A stretch of 64,000 nucleotides of DNA from Periconia sp. R9002 (GCA_023627715.1 JAMAHW010000007.1:496001-560000); one strand, 5' to 3'; counted from the first letter of the stretch, positions 23,228 to 34,947 are shown. Notes: generated by a model from the sequence alone, not told the origin. Numbers and translations: made by a program.

Positions 23228-26144
23228 ATGTCTTCGGCGGCCGCCCGCCAGGGCGTGCTCGCCCACTCGTCCATATTTCCGGCTCTGAAGAACGATGCAG
23301 ACGCTGCCGACCTTGGCTCGCCTGAAGAAATGCAGCAGAACGACCCGCTGGCCACCCAGGTGTGGAAGTTGTACTCCAAGGCAAAAACGCAGTTGCCAAA
23401 CAGTGAGCGCATGTCCAATTTAACATGGCGGATGATGGCTATGAATATGCGACGGGACCGCCAAAGTCGCAATCGGATGTAAGGAATACGCAATCTCATC
23501 GGTCCACCCTCACTACTCACCTTGACTTGTCTCGAGTGCATCCCACCCGCACTTGGGGTCTTGCACCAGCCCGCCGCCCTGCGGTTTCTGCTCTTTTGTT
23601 GCCCTGTGCCATATCATAGCTGCATTCATCTCCCTGCGCGCCTGTTTGCTCCCCTCTTTTCTGATTTTTTTTTGTTTTGATTTTTTTTGTTTTTCTTCTC
23701 CCTTCGATGCGGCTAACCATTGCTCGGTCCATGCAGACAGGAAGAGGCAGAAGAAGAAGCGCGGGCGGAGTCGACAGCTCCCTCCATGGCCGCACCCGTT
23801 AGGCCAGCGCCGAAGAGCGCCCCCAGTGGCATCGCGCAACAACTGAAGAAATCCGTGGATCAGCAGCAGCAGTCGCAAGATGCCATGAATCTCGACGAGT
23901 TCATATTGCCGTCGTCGGTCGGTTCTCCAGCAGGTTTGCCTCCGTCGCCGTCGAATGAGAGCAAGACCATGCCCAATGTAGCTGCCCCAGCGATACCGAT
24001 AAGAAAGCCTAATCAATCCGACCACGACCACGATCTTTCCCTCGCCCACGCCTCTGCTCCTCCCGTCCCTCCTGTTATTCACCGCGAGAATGAATTCGGT
24101 TATGTTCAAAGACACGTTCGCAAAACCAGCATTGACGAGCGACGAGTAAGTTCCTTATCTACCTTCCCACCCCGTCCACCCCGTCCTACTTATCAACCGC
24201 CCCCCCCTCCAACACCTGCTGATTCCTTATCAGCCGCCCAAGCGGCGAGCAGAGGCTTCTCCCCAAGTTCCTCCCGTGAATAGCATGATGATGCCCAATA
24301 ACCCCGACGACGAGGCGGCTCTCCACCAATATTCGCTTGACCACCAGTCCATGCCCTCGTCCACCTTCAGCGCAACCCACCCCCAAGTCCCCTTCTCCAT
24401 AGACACCTTCAACCTGCACGACGATTCCATGATACACTCCGCCGGCCCTTTCCAGCAGAACTTTGGCTTCTCGCCTGTCGGATCACCCCTCATGACCCAA
24501 ACCCCTTCCTACTCCAACCTCTACAATCCAAACTCCATGGCCTCCTCTCTCAACTCGACCGATTACTACTCCCCACCCAGCTCCGCATTCCCTTCGACCG
24601 TATCGACGCCCCAGCCCATGAACGAGGAGAACACAGTGTACTTTGACCGCAATGGAATGGATATTCGCGGCTCGCACTCGACAAACCACTCGTTTGGCCC
24701 TCACCGACCATCCAACCTGTCGTCATCGATGCAGCCGTCGTACATATTCAACCCTGGCAGCACGGGCGCAGAGTCCATGTTTGGGTCCGTCACCAGTGTC
24801 AGCGCTTCTGCGCCCTTTTCCGCCCCTGCCTTTGGCCAACCCGGTAACGTGGAGTCATCTCAGATGCTGCACCACAACCTACCCCTCAGGCAAGACAATA
24901 TGCAGATCCCACGGCACGAGAACATGTTCACATTTGGGGCCGACTCCGACGTGGAAGATGAAGACGGCGGCGCATTCCCAGATCGAACCATGCCATCACA
25001 GAACGAATTCCCTTCGCTGGACGACGGTTCCCTCGACTACAACGCCGGTTTCCAATGGGAGACGAACCTGTCGAACCAATTCAACCCCATCCCCGCGCGG
25101 TACCCAGGGGGCCCACCACGGAAGACAGTCACCATCGGCCCGACGGAGATGGTCTCTTCACCGCAAGATCCGTGGGGCGGCGCCGGTAGCCTCGGTCGGA
25201 CTCATGGCTCAGCAGCATCTGTGAGCGACATTCGAAATCGTGGAAACGACCCTAGGCGGCAGAAGATACCCCGCACTAGCTCCACGCCAAATGCGGCAGG
25301 TTTGGCTCTTCAGATGCACGGAAGACCCCAATCCTCACCCAACTCCCCACCAGAGTCCGGCTTCAATTCAGCCGCACCGTCTCGTCCACAGAGCCCCGGC
25401 GGCATCAAGCCAGGCGAGCCGAACAATGCGCCAACCACCTGCACCAATTGCTTCACGCAGACTACACCCTTGTGGCGTCGTAATCCCGAAGGCCAGCCTC
25501 TGTGCAATGCTTGCGGCCTGTTTCTGAAGCTGCACGGTGTCGTTCGGCCGTTGTCGCTCAAGACAGACGTCATCAAAAAGCGAAACCGGGGCAGTGGTAA
25601 TTCGGCCCCCGTGAGTGGAACCGCATCACGGTCTTCCAAGAAGTCCTCTCGCAAGAACTCACTGGCCCATACTCCTGTCACTACACCAACTTCAGGCAAA
25701 GGCGCTGAATCTGAATCTCCCAAGTCCACCGGTTCGGCTAGTGCTGGCGGTATGACTGGTAGCGCCAATTCATCATCATTGACCGCCCCCAGCGTCAAAT
25801 CTGGCGGTGTAGTTCCCATCGCGCCTGGTCCGCCGAAAGCGCAACCAGCCAATGCAGCAGGTGCGACACAAGCTCGTAACGCCGCCGCCGCCGCACCAAA
25901 ACGAATTCGAAGGCAGAGCAAAGCCGGCGTGCCTGACTTGGAAATGGCAGATGCCGATGATACCAGTGGACGAGCTTCTTCCACTCCACGGAGAAAGGAG
26001 TCGGTCGTTTCTACAACAAGCACGAGCACAAGCGCGACTACAGCCCAACCTCAGAATCTGGGAAGTCTGCCAATGGGTGCTATGGGTCAAGGTCTCACGA
26101 ACTCGGGACCGCAGGAGTGGGAGTGGCTTACTATGTCTCTTTAG
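23228..26144 (+). CDS. areA: Nitrogen regulatory GATA transcription factor AreA/NIT2
   Basis: Three exons, 23228-23478, 23737-24145 and 24234-26144; about 856 residues. Introns are 258 bases (GTAAGG...TGCAG) and 88 bases (GTAAGT...ATCAG). The major activator of genes for use of non-preferred nitrogen sources. Visible features are the N-terminal conserved block [24 protein letters not shown] (DUF1752, about 38-71), [15 protein letters not shown] across intron 2, an acidic segment ([11 protein letters not shown]), and one GATA zinc finger CTNC-x17-CNAC (Cys623, 626, 644, 647) followed by the basic arm (DVIKKRNRG). The very C-terminus EWEWLTMSL matches the AreA end that contacts the repressor NmrA, so nitrogen-metabolite repression through NmrA is expected. 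The start is the first ATG of the exon-1 frame. The promoter side is the unusually large empty region. Confidence 0.95.
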
Positions 26145-27813
26145 ACGGCTTTCGCGCACCGCTACCCTACCCTATTCCTTTTCCTTTCACGAATGAAAGA
26201 TATTTGCTGCAAACCTGCGTTTACGATCGAAGTGGCTATCATCAGCCTGTATTAGTCGATGCAGTATTCTGATTCGATTTACACAGTCTGAATGACTGTG
26301 CACGACCTCCGTTCTCTGCCGTTCTCGAAGGTGTAAGATCTACGTGCATGAGTCGGGTCCTTCACTTCGTCTACGTTTCTCTTCCCAAAGCATGACCAGA
26401 AATACCGACCCCGATTTGCGCGTTCTCTCCGTCGAAACAGTTGTTATGACTTTCACATACAACACATATACAACCCTCGATAACGATCTCTTTTGGTATG
26501 CATTGCAATGGTTTTCCTTCTTCGATACCTCGGTGCCCGCATCCTGTTTAGTTCTTCCGTTTGACGCGCACCACCTTAGTTTTAGACATGGAATCGGCGA
26601 TAGTGCTTTGTCCACGCTAGTTGAGGCGTGTCTTTTGAGTCACTTGGTTTGGTGTTCGTCCTGCGATTTATCGTTTTTGAATTTCTCTCTTTTGACATAT
26701 CCCCCTTTTTCCGGTTTTGGGCGCGAAGATATTGCGCATGACGAGGAGAGGTGTGTTCAGACTGAGCATTTTTGCATTAATGCTGAACCACACTTTGTCC
26801 GTGCTGGGAATTTGACTTGGGGCTGCTACGTACACCGCTGCCAGCTCTTTTTGGGATACCATCTAGTTACCGATGGAGGAGGCAGGCGCTCCATCATTAT
26901 CAGCGAAGATCGAGGCTTCTCTGCTCATTATAATACCACCATGGAATGAATGTAGATGGCTGTGTTCTTTGAACCGTTAATTTGAATCCTGTACGAATTT
27001 GATTGATTCGATCGAGTCTTGTGCCGTGATGAGTGACTTTCGAGTAACGCCCCTACCACCCGCCCCCTTCGAGCGTAAGGTAAGATAAGGGAGGTGTCTT
27101 CATTCCATCATGATCCTCATGTATGTGCCATGCGTATATGCCCCATTTTCGGAAACTACATGGACTGCCACAAAAAAACCTCGGTGAAATGACTGCCCCT
27201 TTTTCCACGTACGTATGTACCTTCCCCCCTCCCCTCTCCCCAGCCTCCCATCGACCTTTCGCCTTTTCTTTGCCTTGGTGTGATATTGAGAACACAATGG
27301 ACGTGGATAAATCGGTCCAAACAACCTCCCCGCTTCATCTAGTCTAGTCTGTCTAGTCCGGCTAGAAGGGGGGAGGAAAGACATATGGATCAAAAATTGT
27401 TTATGGGTGGGTAAGTAGGTAAAGCGATTACGTGGAAGATGGATGGTATCGACAAGTGTATTTTCATGAGTTGGGTTGGATTGGATTGTGTAGCAGGTAT
27501 GGGGAAGAAGATGATTTATTGGGCCTTTTTGCAGGTTGGAGGAGAGAGAAGGTGATGCGGTATCTGTCAAACGATCATTCATCCACCAATCGATCGGAGG
27601 AAGAAAGAAAGATAGAAAAAAAGGAAGACGATTCTCGCTCTCTTGGGGGGAGGAGAGCAAATGTGTCATTTTCTTTTTTTTTGGTCATGTACTACTACAG
27701 AGAAGGAAGTAACACCAGATAGGTATCCTGAAATTCCGAAGGAATAGATAATGAAGAAACAATTGAAAACCGTACGCTGCTAATCTGCCATCCACAACCC
27801 TCTCCCCCAACCC
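26145..27813. other. 3' flank of areA and convergent intergenic region
   Basis: About 1.7 kb between the ends of two convergent genes. The frame 26344-26949 has no domain and probably lies in the areA 3' untranslated region, which in Aspergillus is known to control areA mRNA stability. AT-rich and pyrimidine blocks follow. I see no gene. Confidence 0.4.
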
Positions 27814-30076
27814 TCACACACCGGTCTCCCTAACCTTCTCCTCCCCCTCAAACGCCACCCTCACAGGCACATCCCACACCTTATTCGGCCCCTTCTCCTG
27901 GCCTCTCGGCGCCGCATTGTACCCCGCCCCCTTGCGACTCCTCCACGTATCGTAATTGTTCTTGCTATTCCCCAGCTTGCGCGTTTTGGCAGGGTAATCG
28001 CAGCGGCCGTGGACGGCATTGCAGAAGCCCGTTTTGCACTTGTTGGACGACTTGCAGGGGGTTCCCAGGCAGCCGGACGGTGTGTCGGGGGAGAAGCTGC
28101 ATGGGATGCAGAGGCCCCAGGAGCAGTATTCGGTGGCGGAGCAGTGGGTTGGGTTTGTGCAGGGGTTGGAGGGGTAGGTGGACAGGAGGGAGGGGGAGGG
28201 TGGTTCTGCGTCTGGAGAGGAGGGGGAGGTGGATGGGGAGGAGGAGAAGGAAGAGTAGGAGAAGGTGGAAGGGGGTGAGCGGCAGTAGGGGAGTGGTTGG
28301 AAGGGCGACGCCGTGTCGAGCGGACACTGGCCGAAGTTTCCGTGTGGGTTGTTGTACACGACTGTCTGGCGGAAATCTTTGGGGGGAATGGTTCCGCGCG
28401 CCATGCACGGCTGGCACGCGCCCGAGACGCAGTGGAGGTGCGAGAGGCATGGTTTCTTGCTGTTGCACGTGTCTGCGACTTTGCCGGGTTGTGACTCCGA
28501 GGGGACCTGGCACACGCTGTTTTTGCAGAGGAGCGAGGGTGAGCAGCCGTCCGGGCTGTCGCAGAGGTGGCCCTCGCAGCCGAAGAGGCAGTCTGCGCGG
28601 TCCGGGATGTACGGGTTCATGGGGATGAGGGTGAGGTTGGAAAGGGGTTTGGATGGCGGGGAGAGGTACGTGGTCCAGTTGAAGTTGGAGCGCGATGTTT
28701 CGGCGCGTGCGAGGCCGTTTTTGAGGGCTGCGATGGCGGCCGTCGCGGCCGTAGCTTCATCGCGGTCGATGCTGACGCGAGATGTGGTGCCTTCGTCGCG
28801 GAAGGTTAGGGATGAGTAGAGCCAGGGGATTCCGCGGTGGTTGAGGGCGTTGGCTTGGTCGAAGATGGCTTGCTTTTTGTAGGCGAGTCCGAGATCCGTG
28901 TGCATGTACGACCATTCTTCGACCAGGAGCAGCTTTTTTTCCTTCTCAGCTCGCGCGGTGAGGGTGTTACCAGGAAGGAAAAGGTTCGCCCAGGGTGTCC
29001 CGGCCGTGACGCTGAAGTCTTCTTTCTGCGCAAAGTATCCGTGAATGCCGATGACGTCTACAGCTGGGCATTCCAAAGCAGAGTCAGGGAAGTTCTGGTT
29101 CCGATCGGGTGTTTGTGGGCCTGAGATGCCGCCTGTGATGACGGCGATGTTGCTTTTGCCCAAGCCGAGCGTGTCTTTGAGGTAGGTCGCCATTACGCAC
29201 AGCCAGCTTTCTCCGGCCACGATCGGATGGACGTTGGCCCAGGGCTGGTTCTGAACATCGACTCCCTTTTTGTGTAAGGTTAGTTGACGATCTGTCAAGA
29301 AGCTAGATGGCCACTGACCAGAATCACTTCGCTCAATTCACTCCAGGGTCTCCCTCCAAAGTTTCTGGACGGGTAGTGATTGAAGAAGACTTCAAGACGA
29401 GTTTTGTACAACTCTCGATCTATAGAAGTTATTAGTTTGACAACATCTAAACACGGTAAGGGGAGGATCTCACATTTCTCGAGCATGTAGAAGTCGAGGA
29501 AATACCCATTCAGGTCTTTGCAGTAAGCATCACACGGCGCGTCCTCCGTACCGCGGAGAGCGTGCGCGTCATGAGGCGCGATGATGACTTTGACTTGTCC
29601 TGATATTGCTGTCAACATTGACTTCTTCGAGGGTCAAGAACATCGGTTACCTTGTGATATGTGATAAATTTGTGCCAATGTGTCGTCGATTCGATCAAGC
29701 ATGGTTTTGTCAAACTCGCCCAATGTTGGCTCGGGCTACTTCGTGTCAGCATACCGATTCATGCAGTACTCGGGCATCATATTCTTCACATACATCCGTA
29801 TGGTTGGCATCTCCTCTAACTGTTTTGTATCAGTGATATATGGTCTGCACAACACGTGTTTCTGCAAAACTCACTGAACAAACGAATAACCCTCGTATTT
29901 GAATCGACAATCTTCTGAATAATTTCATGCCTATAAGTTGGCGAAAGGTATTGCAACTGCGGGAAATTCACGCCTCCAAAGGAGAAATTGTCCGCCGTGA
30001 TTCTCAAATCCGCAGCGGCGCACTTAGCCACCCAGCCGACCGACGCCAAGGTCAACAGAGCTGTCTTCAAAAACAT
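27814..30076 (-). CDS. Secreted GH5-like (TIM-barrel) protein with C-terminal Cys-rich modules
   Basis: Six exons on the minus strand, 30076-29875, 29819-29794, 29735-29651, 29599-29474, 29419-29319 and 29265-27814; 663 residues. Introns are 51-58 bases; exon 2 is only 26 bases. A signal peptide is visible (MFLKTALLTLASVGWVAKCAAA). The barrel part reads NFSFGGVNFPQLQYL, TRVIRLF, VIIAPHDAHALRG, GVDVQNQPW (about 181-189), VIGIHGY, and LLVEEWSY (Glu296/297, nucleophile candidate), the strand order of GH5/mannanase-type enzymes. The acid/base Glu of the usual NEP motif is Gln187 here. After about residue 400 come four Cys-rich modules of four to eight Cys each, separated by Ser/Pro linkers, which could bind wall polymer or protein. 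Cell-wall location is inferred; catalysis is uncertain. Confidence 0.75.
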
Positions 30077-30969
30077 GGTTGTTGGCGGTGATTAGAAGTT
30101 TGCTAAACGTTCCACGCATTGTTCCAGAAGGTCAGTCCCCCGTCCATGGTTTTAACACCGTGACAGTGACTTCTGGCCACGTATAGACGAATTTCTGTAG
30201 CCATGCGTTGCTAGTAGATTTCGAGGTCTGATCGCTTTGCGGGCGATATTGAGGCTGTTCACGTATATTAATTGCAGGCGTGTCGGACCAATCATACGAA
30301 ACTGGATCGCCAACTTGGCCCGTCATAGCGAACAGCACCACCGAATGTAGCTGTGGCCTCAACTGACCTCTGAACACATTGTTATAATATTTAGGATTAT
30401 AATTCTTTATACCGATTTGAGAATGTTTGAGCAAAGGTGTGTTTCACAAGAGATGAGTGAAGCGTTGCCAAGGATGTTGGGTAAATGCACGGCGAATCGG
30501 ACCGTGAATAACATTTTGTAGAGCAGCCCAAAAGGTGCACTGCAGTTCAGTGATGTTACATATACAGATAGGACTCGCCTGCGAATTGGCTTAATAGTGC
30601 TCTCCTCGTGACAGTGTACAGTCGTACTTCGTTTCTACAAGTAGCTCGCCCAGGTAACATACTAGTGATGTTACATCCATCCCTCAAAAAGACTTTCATC
30701 GGTCTCTTCTTCGAACCATGCCCGGGGGACATGAGCCCTCTTATATATATTTGTGGCCTACAAGTCCGCTGCAGTGCCATTATCGTGGACTGGTTACATC
30801 CTGATCTGAGTTCCAGATTCCGACCTGCTCGGATATGATATTCGTTCGAATTTCCCAATGTCTCGTTGGGGTATTGTAGGAACTTTTCATAGCGAACTTT
30901 GGACTATGTGGATAGACGACCAAGAGATAGGTGTATGATCGTGGTATAAAACGACAAAATCGTCATATT
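30077..30969. other. Intergenic region, no supported gene
   Basis: About 0.9 kb between the start of the GH5-like gene and the stop of Cnl2, both on the minus strand. It should hold the promoter of the former. Frames at 30132-30434 and 30556-30858 (minus) have no recognisable content. Nothing else seen. Confidence 0.4.
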
Positions 30970-31602
30970 TCAGCCTGCCGGGACAGCGCAGGCCTGCTCC
31001 AATCTCTTCAATGTGGCCAGCGCTTCCTCACCAATGTCTCCACCACTCGCTGTTTGTGCAAAACGGCCATGGCGAAGGTCACTGAGCGCGCCCACAGCTT
31101 CTTCAAGCTCGGCGAGAGCAGCACGGGTCTCCTCTTCAAGTTCTTCATTCTGTGAAGCGAGGCTACGGCATGCTTCTTCCATGCTTTGGTGCACCGCTAT
31201 GAAAGTGTGGGGTTTCCTGTGACCATCGTTGGAGAACTGGCTGTAGTGAGCAAAGGAGGAAGACCTGGGGACTGAAAAAAGATTAAAGCATACCTCCTGT
31301 TCTATTTGAAGCGCTATTGGATCCAGCCCAGCGACATTGGCATCATCCATCTGGCGTCTCTCTTGAGCATACTCGCGCTTGAGTTGCTTAGATCGCTTGA
31401 CCTCGTCTGCGATATCCTGGCGGACCAACTCGATATCCTTCTCTCTTAGAGCGTAGAGTTCGTGGTATAGTTGCTTGATGGCGGGGTTGGAGCGAAGTGC
31501 CTTGGGGAAAATGTCGGTGAATTGGCGCAGCGTCATGAAATCGCGCAATGATGCGGGAGCGATGAGGAAGTCGGAAAGCAATTTTGCTTCGTAGGAGGGC
31601 AT
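30970..31602 (-). CDS. cnl2: Kinetochore protein Cnl2/NKP2 family
   Basis: Two exons on the minus strand, 31602-31294 and 31236-30970, with a 57-base intron (GTATGC...GCCAG); 191 residues. The N-terminus MPSYEAKLLSDFLIAPASLRDF, the segment FMTLRQFTDIFPKALRSNP, and the C-terminal ALSDLRHGRFAQ..EEALATLKRLE are the family's typical blocks. Coiled coil is likely at about 45-100 and 120-165. The family belongs to the Ctf19/Mis6-linked inner kinetochore (S. pombe Cnl2, S. cerevisiae Nkp2). The acceptor at 31237 rather than 31241 is needed to keep the frame. The gene is divergent from EAF3, with 476 bases between the two start codons. Confidence 0.88.
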   Translation of the reverse strand: MPSYEAKLLSDFLIAPASLRDFMTLRQFTDIFPKALRSNPAIKQLYHELYALREKDIELVRQDIADEVKRSKQLKREYAQERRQMDDANVAGLDPIALQIEQEVCFNLFSVPRSSSFAHYSQFSNDGHRKPHTFIAVHQSMEEACRSLASQNEELEEETRAALAELEEAVGALSDLRHGRFAQTASGGDIGEEALATLKRLEQACAVPAG

Positions 31603-32078
31603 GTCTGCGGCAGAAAAAGATAATTGCCTGGGTGGAGAGCAAATCTTTGGCCGGTAGCGGGGTGTTTTTGGTATTGTACCGGTAGAGGTGGATGAGTATG
31701 TAGATTGTGTAGGGCTGAAGTGGATGTATGCATCAGATAACCAAGTCGCGTCGTCGCGTTGGGGCCCGAGCGTGCGTGCCTCGAAAAGTCCCGTTGAATG
31801 CACGCTGAAGATAGACATATCACATCGCCGCGGCGCGTTTGTCAATCGATTGCCCATACTAATAGTCGAGATTGATCCAGTTTACAGCTCGAGGTGCTCC
31901 GATCTTTTTCTTGGTCTGAACAGTTGGCATTCGCGGCATTTGCGCTTGACACGTGGTCCCGTGGTTTCTCATCCGCCTTGAGGGAGTCCCGTCCACCACT
32001 CAACACCACACCACCAAAGCACCCACAACCACTCAACTCCCTCACCGTCTGCCCGTGTTTGGTCACATCGCCGCAAAC

Positions 32079-33444
32079 ATGGCACCAGCAGCAGCTCCGG
32101 AACCCCAATTCAAAAAGGATGAGAAGGCTCTGTGCTTCCATCACGAGTTGCTTTACGAGGCTAAAGTGCTCGAGGTGGCACCCGTCGATGAAGATGACAA
32201 GAAGAGTGGCTTTCAGTACAAGGTTCACTACAAAGGCTGGAAGAATACGTAAGTTTGACTTGTTTCTATCGACCGCCACTTGATCTATGTTTGTTGTTTG
32301 CCGCCAACATCATCGTTGGCTCCACTCGCTTTCGTCTACGTCTTTTTCGTCATTTTCACTTCTTCCCTTCTTCATGTACCCATTACGACTAGAGCATATC
32401 ACATGAATCCTATATGCTTCAAAGAACACGCAAATTGTAGCCACTTGAACGTTTAAAGTGGCTAACTTCTCGCAGTTGGGACGACTGGGTGGCAGAAGAT
32501 CGTCTCCGCAAACTCACCCCCGAGAATCGGGAACTCGCCAACAATCTGAGGCACGAAGTACTCGAAGCCCAGCGTGCTGCTCGAGCGCAACCCCCGCCCA
32601 GTAAAAAGAAGCCCCAAGGATCTGTCCGCGACAGTGAGGAACGTCTAGTGCCCGCTCAGTCAAACGGGCCCCGAGGACAGAAGAGGGTACGCGATCAAGA
32701 ACTTGAAAAGGTGAGTTCTCAACGACTGCACTCTCTTCCGCAGGTTTCCGAGCTTCTTGCTTTGCCCTAGTTCTGTTGTACGATTGTTGTACCTTGGTTT
32801 GCCGCTAACCCTACTTTAGGAGGAGGTTTTCCAAAGTCGCCGTGCTGTGAGAATAACCATGCCTGATCGGCTGAAAAGTTTGCTGGTAGATGATTGGGAA
32901 AACATCACCAAGAATCTCTCACTAGTGCAATTACCCGTCAAGGTACCAGCTGCACACATTCTGGATGCTTACTACGAGTATGCCTCCGCGCCTGGTACCC
33001 GGAGTAGTGCCGAGAAGGATATTCTCGAGGAAGTTATCGCCGGCCTGAAGGAATATTTCAATAAGGCTCTCGGTCGTCTTCTTCTTTACCGATTTGAGCG
33101 CGAACAGTTTTATGAGGTTCTCCAGGGAATCGAGAGCCCGACGGGCGAGTATAGTGGCAAATCCATTGCAGAAATCTACGGTGGAGAGCATCTGCTTCGA
33201 CTCTTCGGTGAGTTCCCTGATGCCCAACTTGTCAATTATTAATGTGTTCTGATGCAAAATAGTCTCTATGCCTGAACTGATAGCGCAAACCAACATGGAT
33301 ACGCAAGCCGTCAATCGTCTTCGAGAAGAGCTTGGATTCATGACCAACTGGCTGCAGAAGGAACCTCAGGTCTCGCAATTCTTCAAGTCAGACTATGTGA
33401 GTCCTAGCCAGGCTTACATCGACAAGGTCAAATCTAGCACCTAA
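32079..33444 (+). CDS. EAF3: MRG15-family chromatin protein Eaf3 (NuA4/Rpd3S subunit)
   Basis: Four exons, 32079-32248, 32476-32710, 32820-33207 and 33263-33444; 324 residues, the usual length. Introns are 227, 109 and 55 bases. The N-terminal chromodomain is split by intron 1 (EKALCFHHELLYEAKVLEV, QYKVHYKGWKNT-WDDWV, about 13-65). A basic, Pro-rich linker follows, then the MRG domain (about 145-320: ITMPDRLKSLLVDDWE, ILDAYYEYA, LGRLLLYRFEREQF, YGGEHLLRLF-VSMPELI, LREELGFMTNWLQ). Eaf3 reads methylated H3K36 and sits in the NuA4 acetylase and Rpd3S deacetylase complexes. A GTGAGT at 33397 could be a donor, but reading through gives DYVSPSQAYIDK, the normal end of the family. Intron 1 carries a notable hairpin. 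Confidence 0.92.
32438..32464 (+). promoter_or_regulatory. Perfect 9-bp hairpin beside the branch site of EAF3 intron 1
   Basis: Arms TAGCCACTT (32438-32446) and AAGTGGCTA (32456-32464) enclose a 9-base loop. The right arm runs into GGCTAAC (32460-32466), the most likely branch site, which is 9 bases before the acceptor CGCAG (32475). Folding would bury the branch region. Keeping the intron would stop translation at once, because TAA follows the exon-1 end. Confidence 0.5.
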
Positions 33445-33755
33445 TTGGATTCATGGCTATGCATGCGATTGCTTTCCTTTACTTCTGTACTATAATTGGC
33501 TGCTTAGGTTTGGTTTCAGCTCTGTCCTCAATGCAGCGGAGCTGGCAAAGGGCGAAAAGGGTATGGGTGTTTTTTTCTCTACGGTGTCATGCCAGTCGTA
33601 TGGCGTGCAACAAGATTCACACGATAGCTTAGGGAGGATGGGGGCTGGGAAGCATAATTGCCCCCCGCATAGCCTCTGACTTCCTCTTTGGCCCTTCCTC
33701 GTCCAAATCCGTATCTTTTCTACTTCATATATCCACTTATACGTATCTTTCGATC

Positions 33756-34508
33756 TCAACGTTCCCCTTCTTTTCGAACCCATTTCTCTAACACCCCCAC
33801 CGCCCACTCCAATCCCACCCCCAAATCCCCCTCCGCTTCTTTGGGCATGCCCTCAATGCCCAGCTTCCCGCAGACCTCCTCGTCCAACTCCCCCTCCACA
33901 TCCCCACCCACGAACAAAAACCGATGATCTTGCACATAGTTCGGCCAAACAATCTGATCCACATACCCCGGGGGGTCTTCCCAAAACCCTTCCAGCGTCA
34001 CGTACCCCTTCCGCGCCTCTCGTCTCCGCTTCGCCGTCGCATAGCTCGTGCGTAGGAATAACCGCACATCAAATGCCTCTCGAACGTCCTTCATCTCCTC
34101 GCTGAACAGCAGGAATCCGTCTACAATCACGACATGCCTATCCCAATTCCGCTCCTTAACGAGGCTTCTGACGCGCTCGCGCAGGCTCGAAATTAGCGCC
34201 TCCGATACATTATGCGCGCCGACACTGTTCTGATCTTCTTTGCTGACGAAGTCGGGCGGGATGCGACCTTTTTCCTTGATGTGAGCGAGGGTTGAGCGTA
34301 AGAGGGGGAGATCGAGCGATTCAAGGCAGTCCCAGTCTTGGACGCCGTTTTTGACGGGGATCTCGGCGTCGGTGAGGTAGAAATCGTCGAGGTGGAGGAT
34401 GGAGAGTTGCGAGGGGGGGAAGATGTCGCGGAGTAGGCGGGAGAGGGTTGTTTTCCCGGAGGAAGAGGGGCCGGAAATGCCTACTAGGAGCGGGGATTGG
34501 TCGGCCAT
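33756..34508 (-). CDS. NRK1: Nicotinamide riboside kinase
   Basis: Single exon, 250 residues. It phosphorylates nicotinamide riboside to NMN in NAD+ salvage. The P-loop is GISGPSSSGKTT (residues 10-21), followed by ILHLDDFYLTDAEIP, where the Asp-Asp-Phe-Tyr block binds substrate and Mg. DWDCLESLD and VVIVDGFLLF (Walker B-like) follow, then the lid RRREARKGYVTLEGFWEDPPGYVDQIVWPNY, characteristic of NRK enzymes. Length fits yeast Nrk1. The start is the ATG two codons after an in-frame TTG. A uridine kinase-like protein is the only alternative, and the lid argues against it. The gene converges with EAF3 (311 bases apart) and diverges from the ARMH3-like gene. Confidence 0.9.
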   Translation of the reverse strand: MADQSPLLVGISGPSSSGKTTLSRLLRDIFPPSQLSILHLDDFYLTDAEIPVKNGVQDWDCLESLDLPLLRSTLAHIKEKGRIPPDFVSKEDQNSVGAHNVSEALISSLRERVRSLVKERNWDRHVVIVDGFLLFSEEMKDVREAFDVRLFLRTSYATAKRRREARKGYVTLEGFWEDPPGYVDQIVWPNYVQDHRFLFVGGDVEGELDEEVCGKLGIEGMPKEAEGDLGVGLEWAVGVLEKWVRKEGER

Positions 34509-34947
34509 TTTCAATTTCGTATGTACGATGGTTTATGTTGTTTGATTTCTCTAGATGTATCTCCCAATATGGTGCTTTGGGTGACTGATATGTGGTGCGA
34601 GCAAACCTCACGGTTACCCCGCGGTGGGATGGTGGGGAATATCGAAGTTGGCCAGCTAGTATTGATTTAGATTGCTACAAATGCCTCTGGTATAATTGAA
34701 GCCTGTTCATGAACCAAATCCACTGTCTACATATATCTCGTCCCAATCGGGCAGCGTGTTGAAGGTCGGTGCTATGTCATGGGTGCAAGGTACTTTGAGA
34801 TGGATGCACGCCTTGGACACGGGGCGGCCCGAGCCACTATTTTCGTTCGAGCGCACATGAAAGCAGCTTGCGACTTGGACACACCTCGCGGCGCAACACG
34901 TCAGCGAGTTTGGTCCGAACAACGCCTTTCCCGCGACAATTGCGACC
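34509..34947. promoter_or_regulatory. Divergent promoter region NRK1 / ARMH3-like gene
   Basis: 439 bases between two start codons facing apart. No TATA-like box stands out near either start. A region with GC-rich CACG/CGAG elements (about 34815-34945) lies close to the plus-strand gene. Confidence 0.4.

Noticed and set aside
26344..26949. 201-codon plus-strand frame after areA
   Set aside because: No domain or conserved-looking block; best read as the areA 3' untranslated region and flank.
28009..28819. Long plus-strand frames opposite the GH5-like gene
   Set aside because: Gly/Arg/Val-rich shadows of the Cys/Pro/Ser-rich coding strand.
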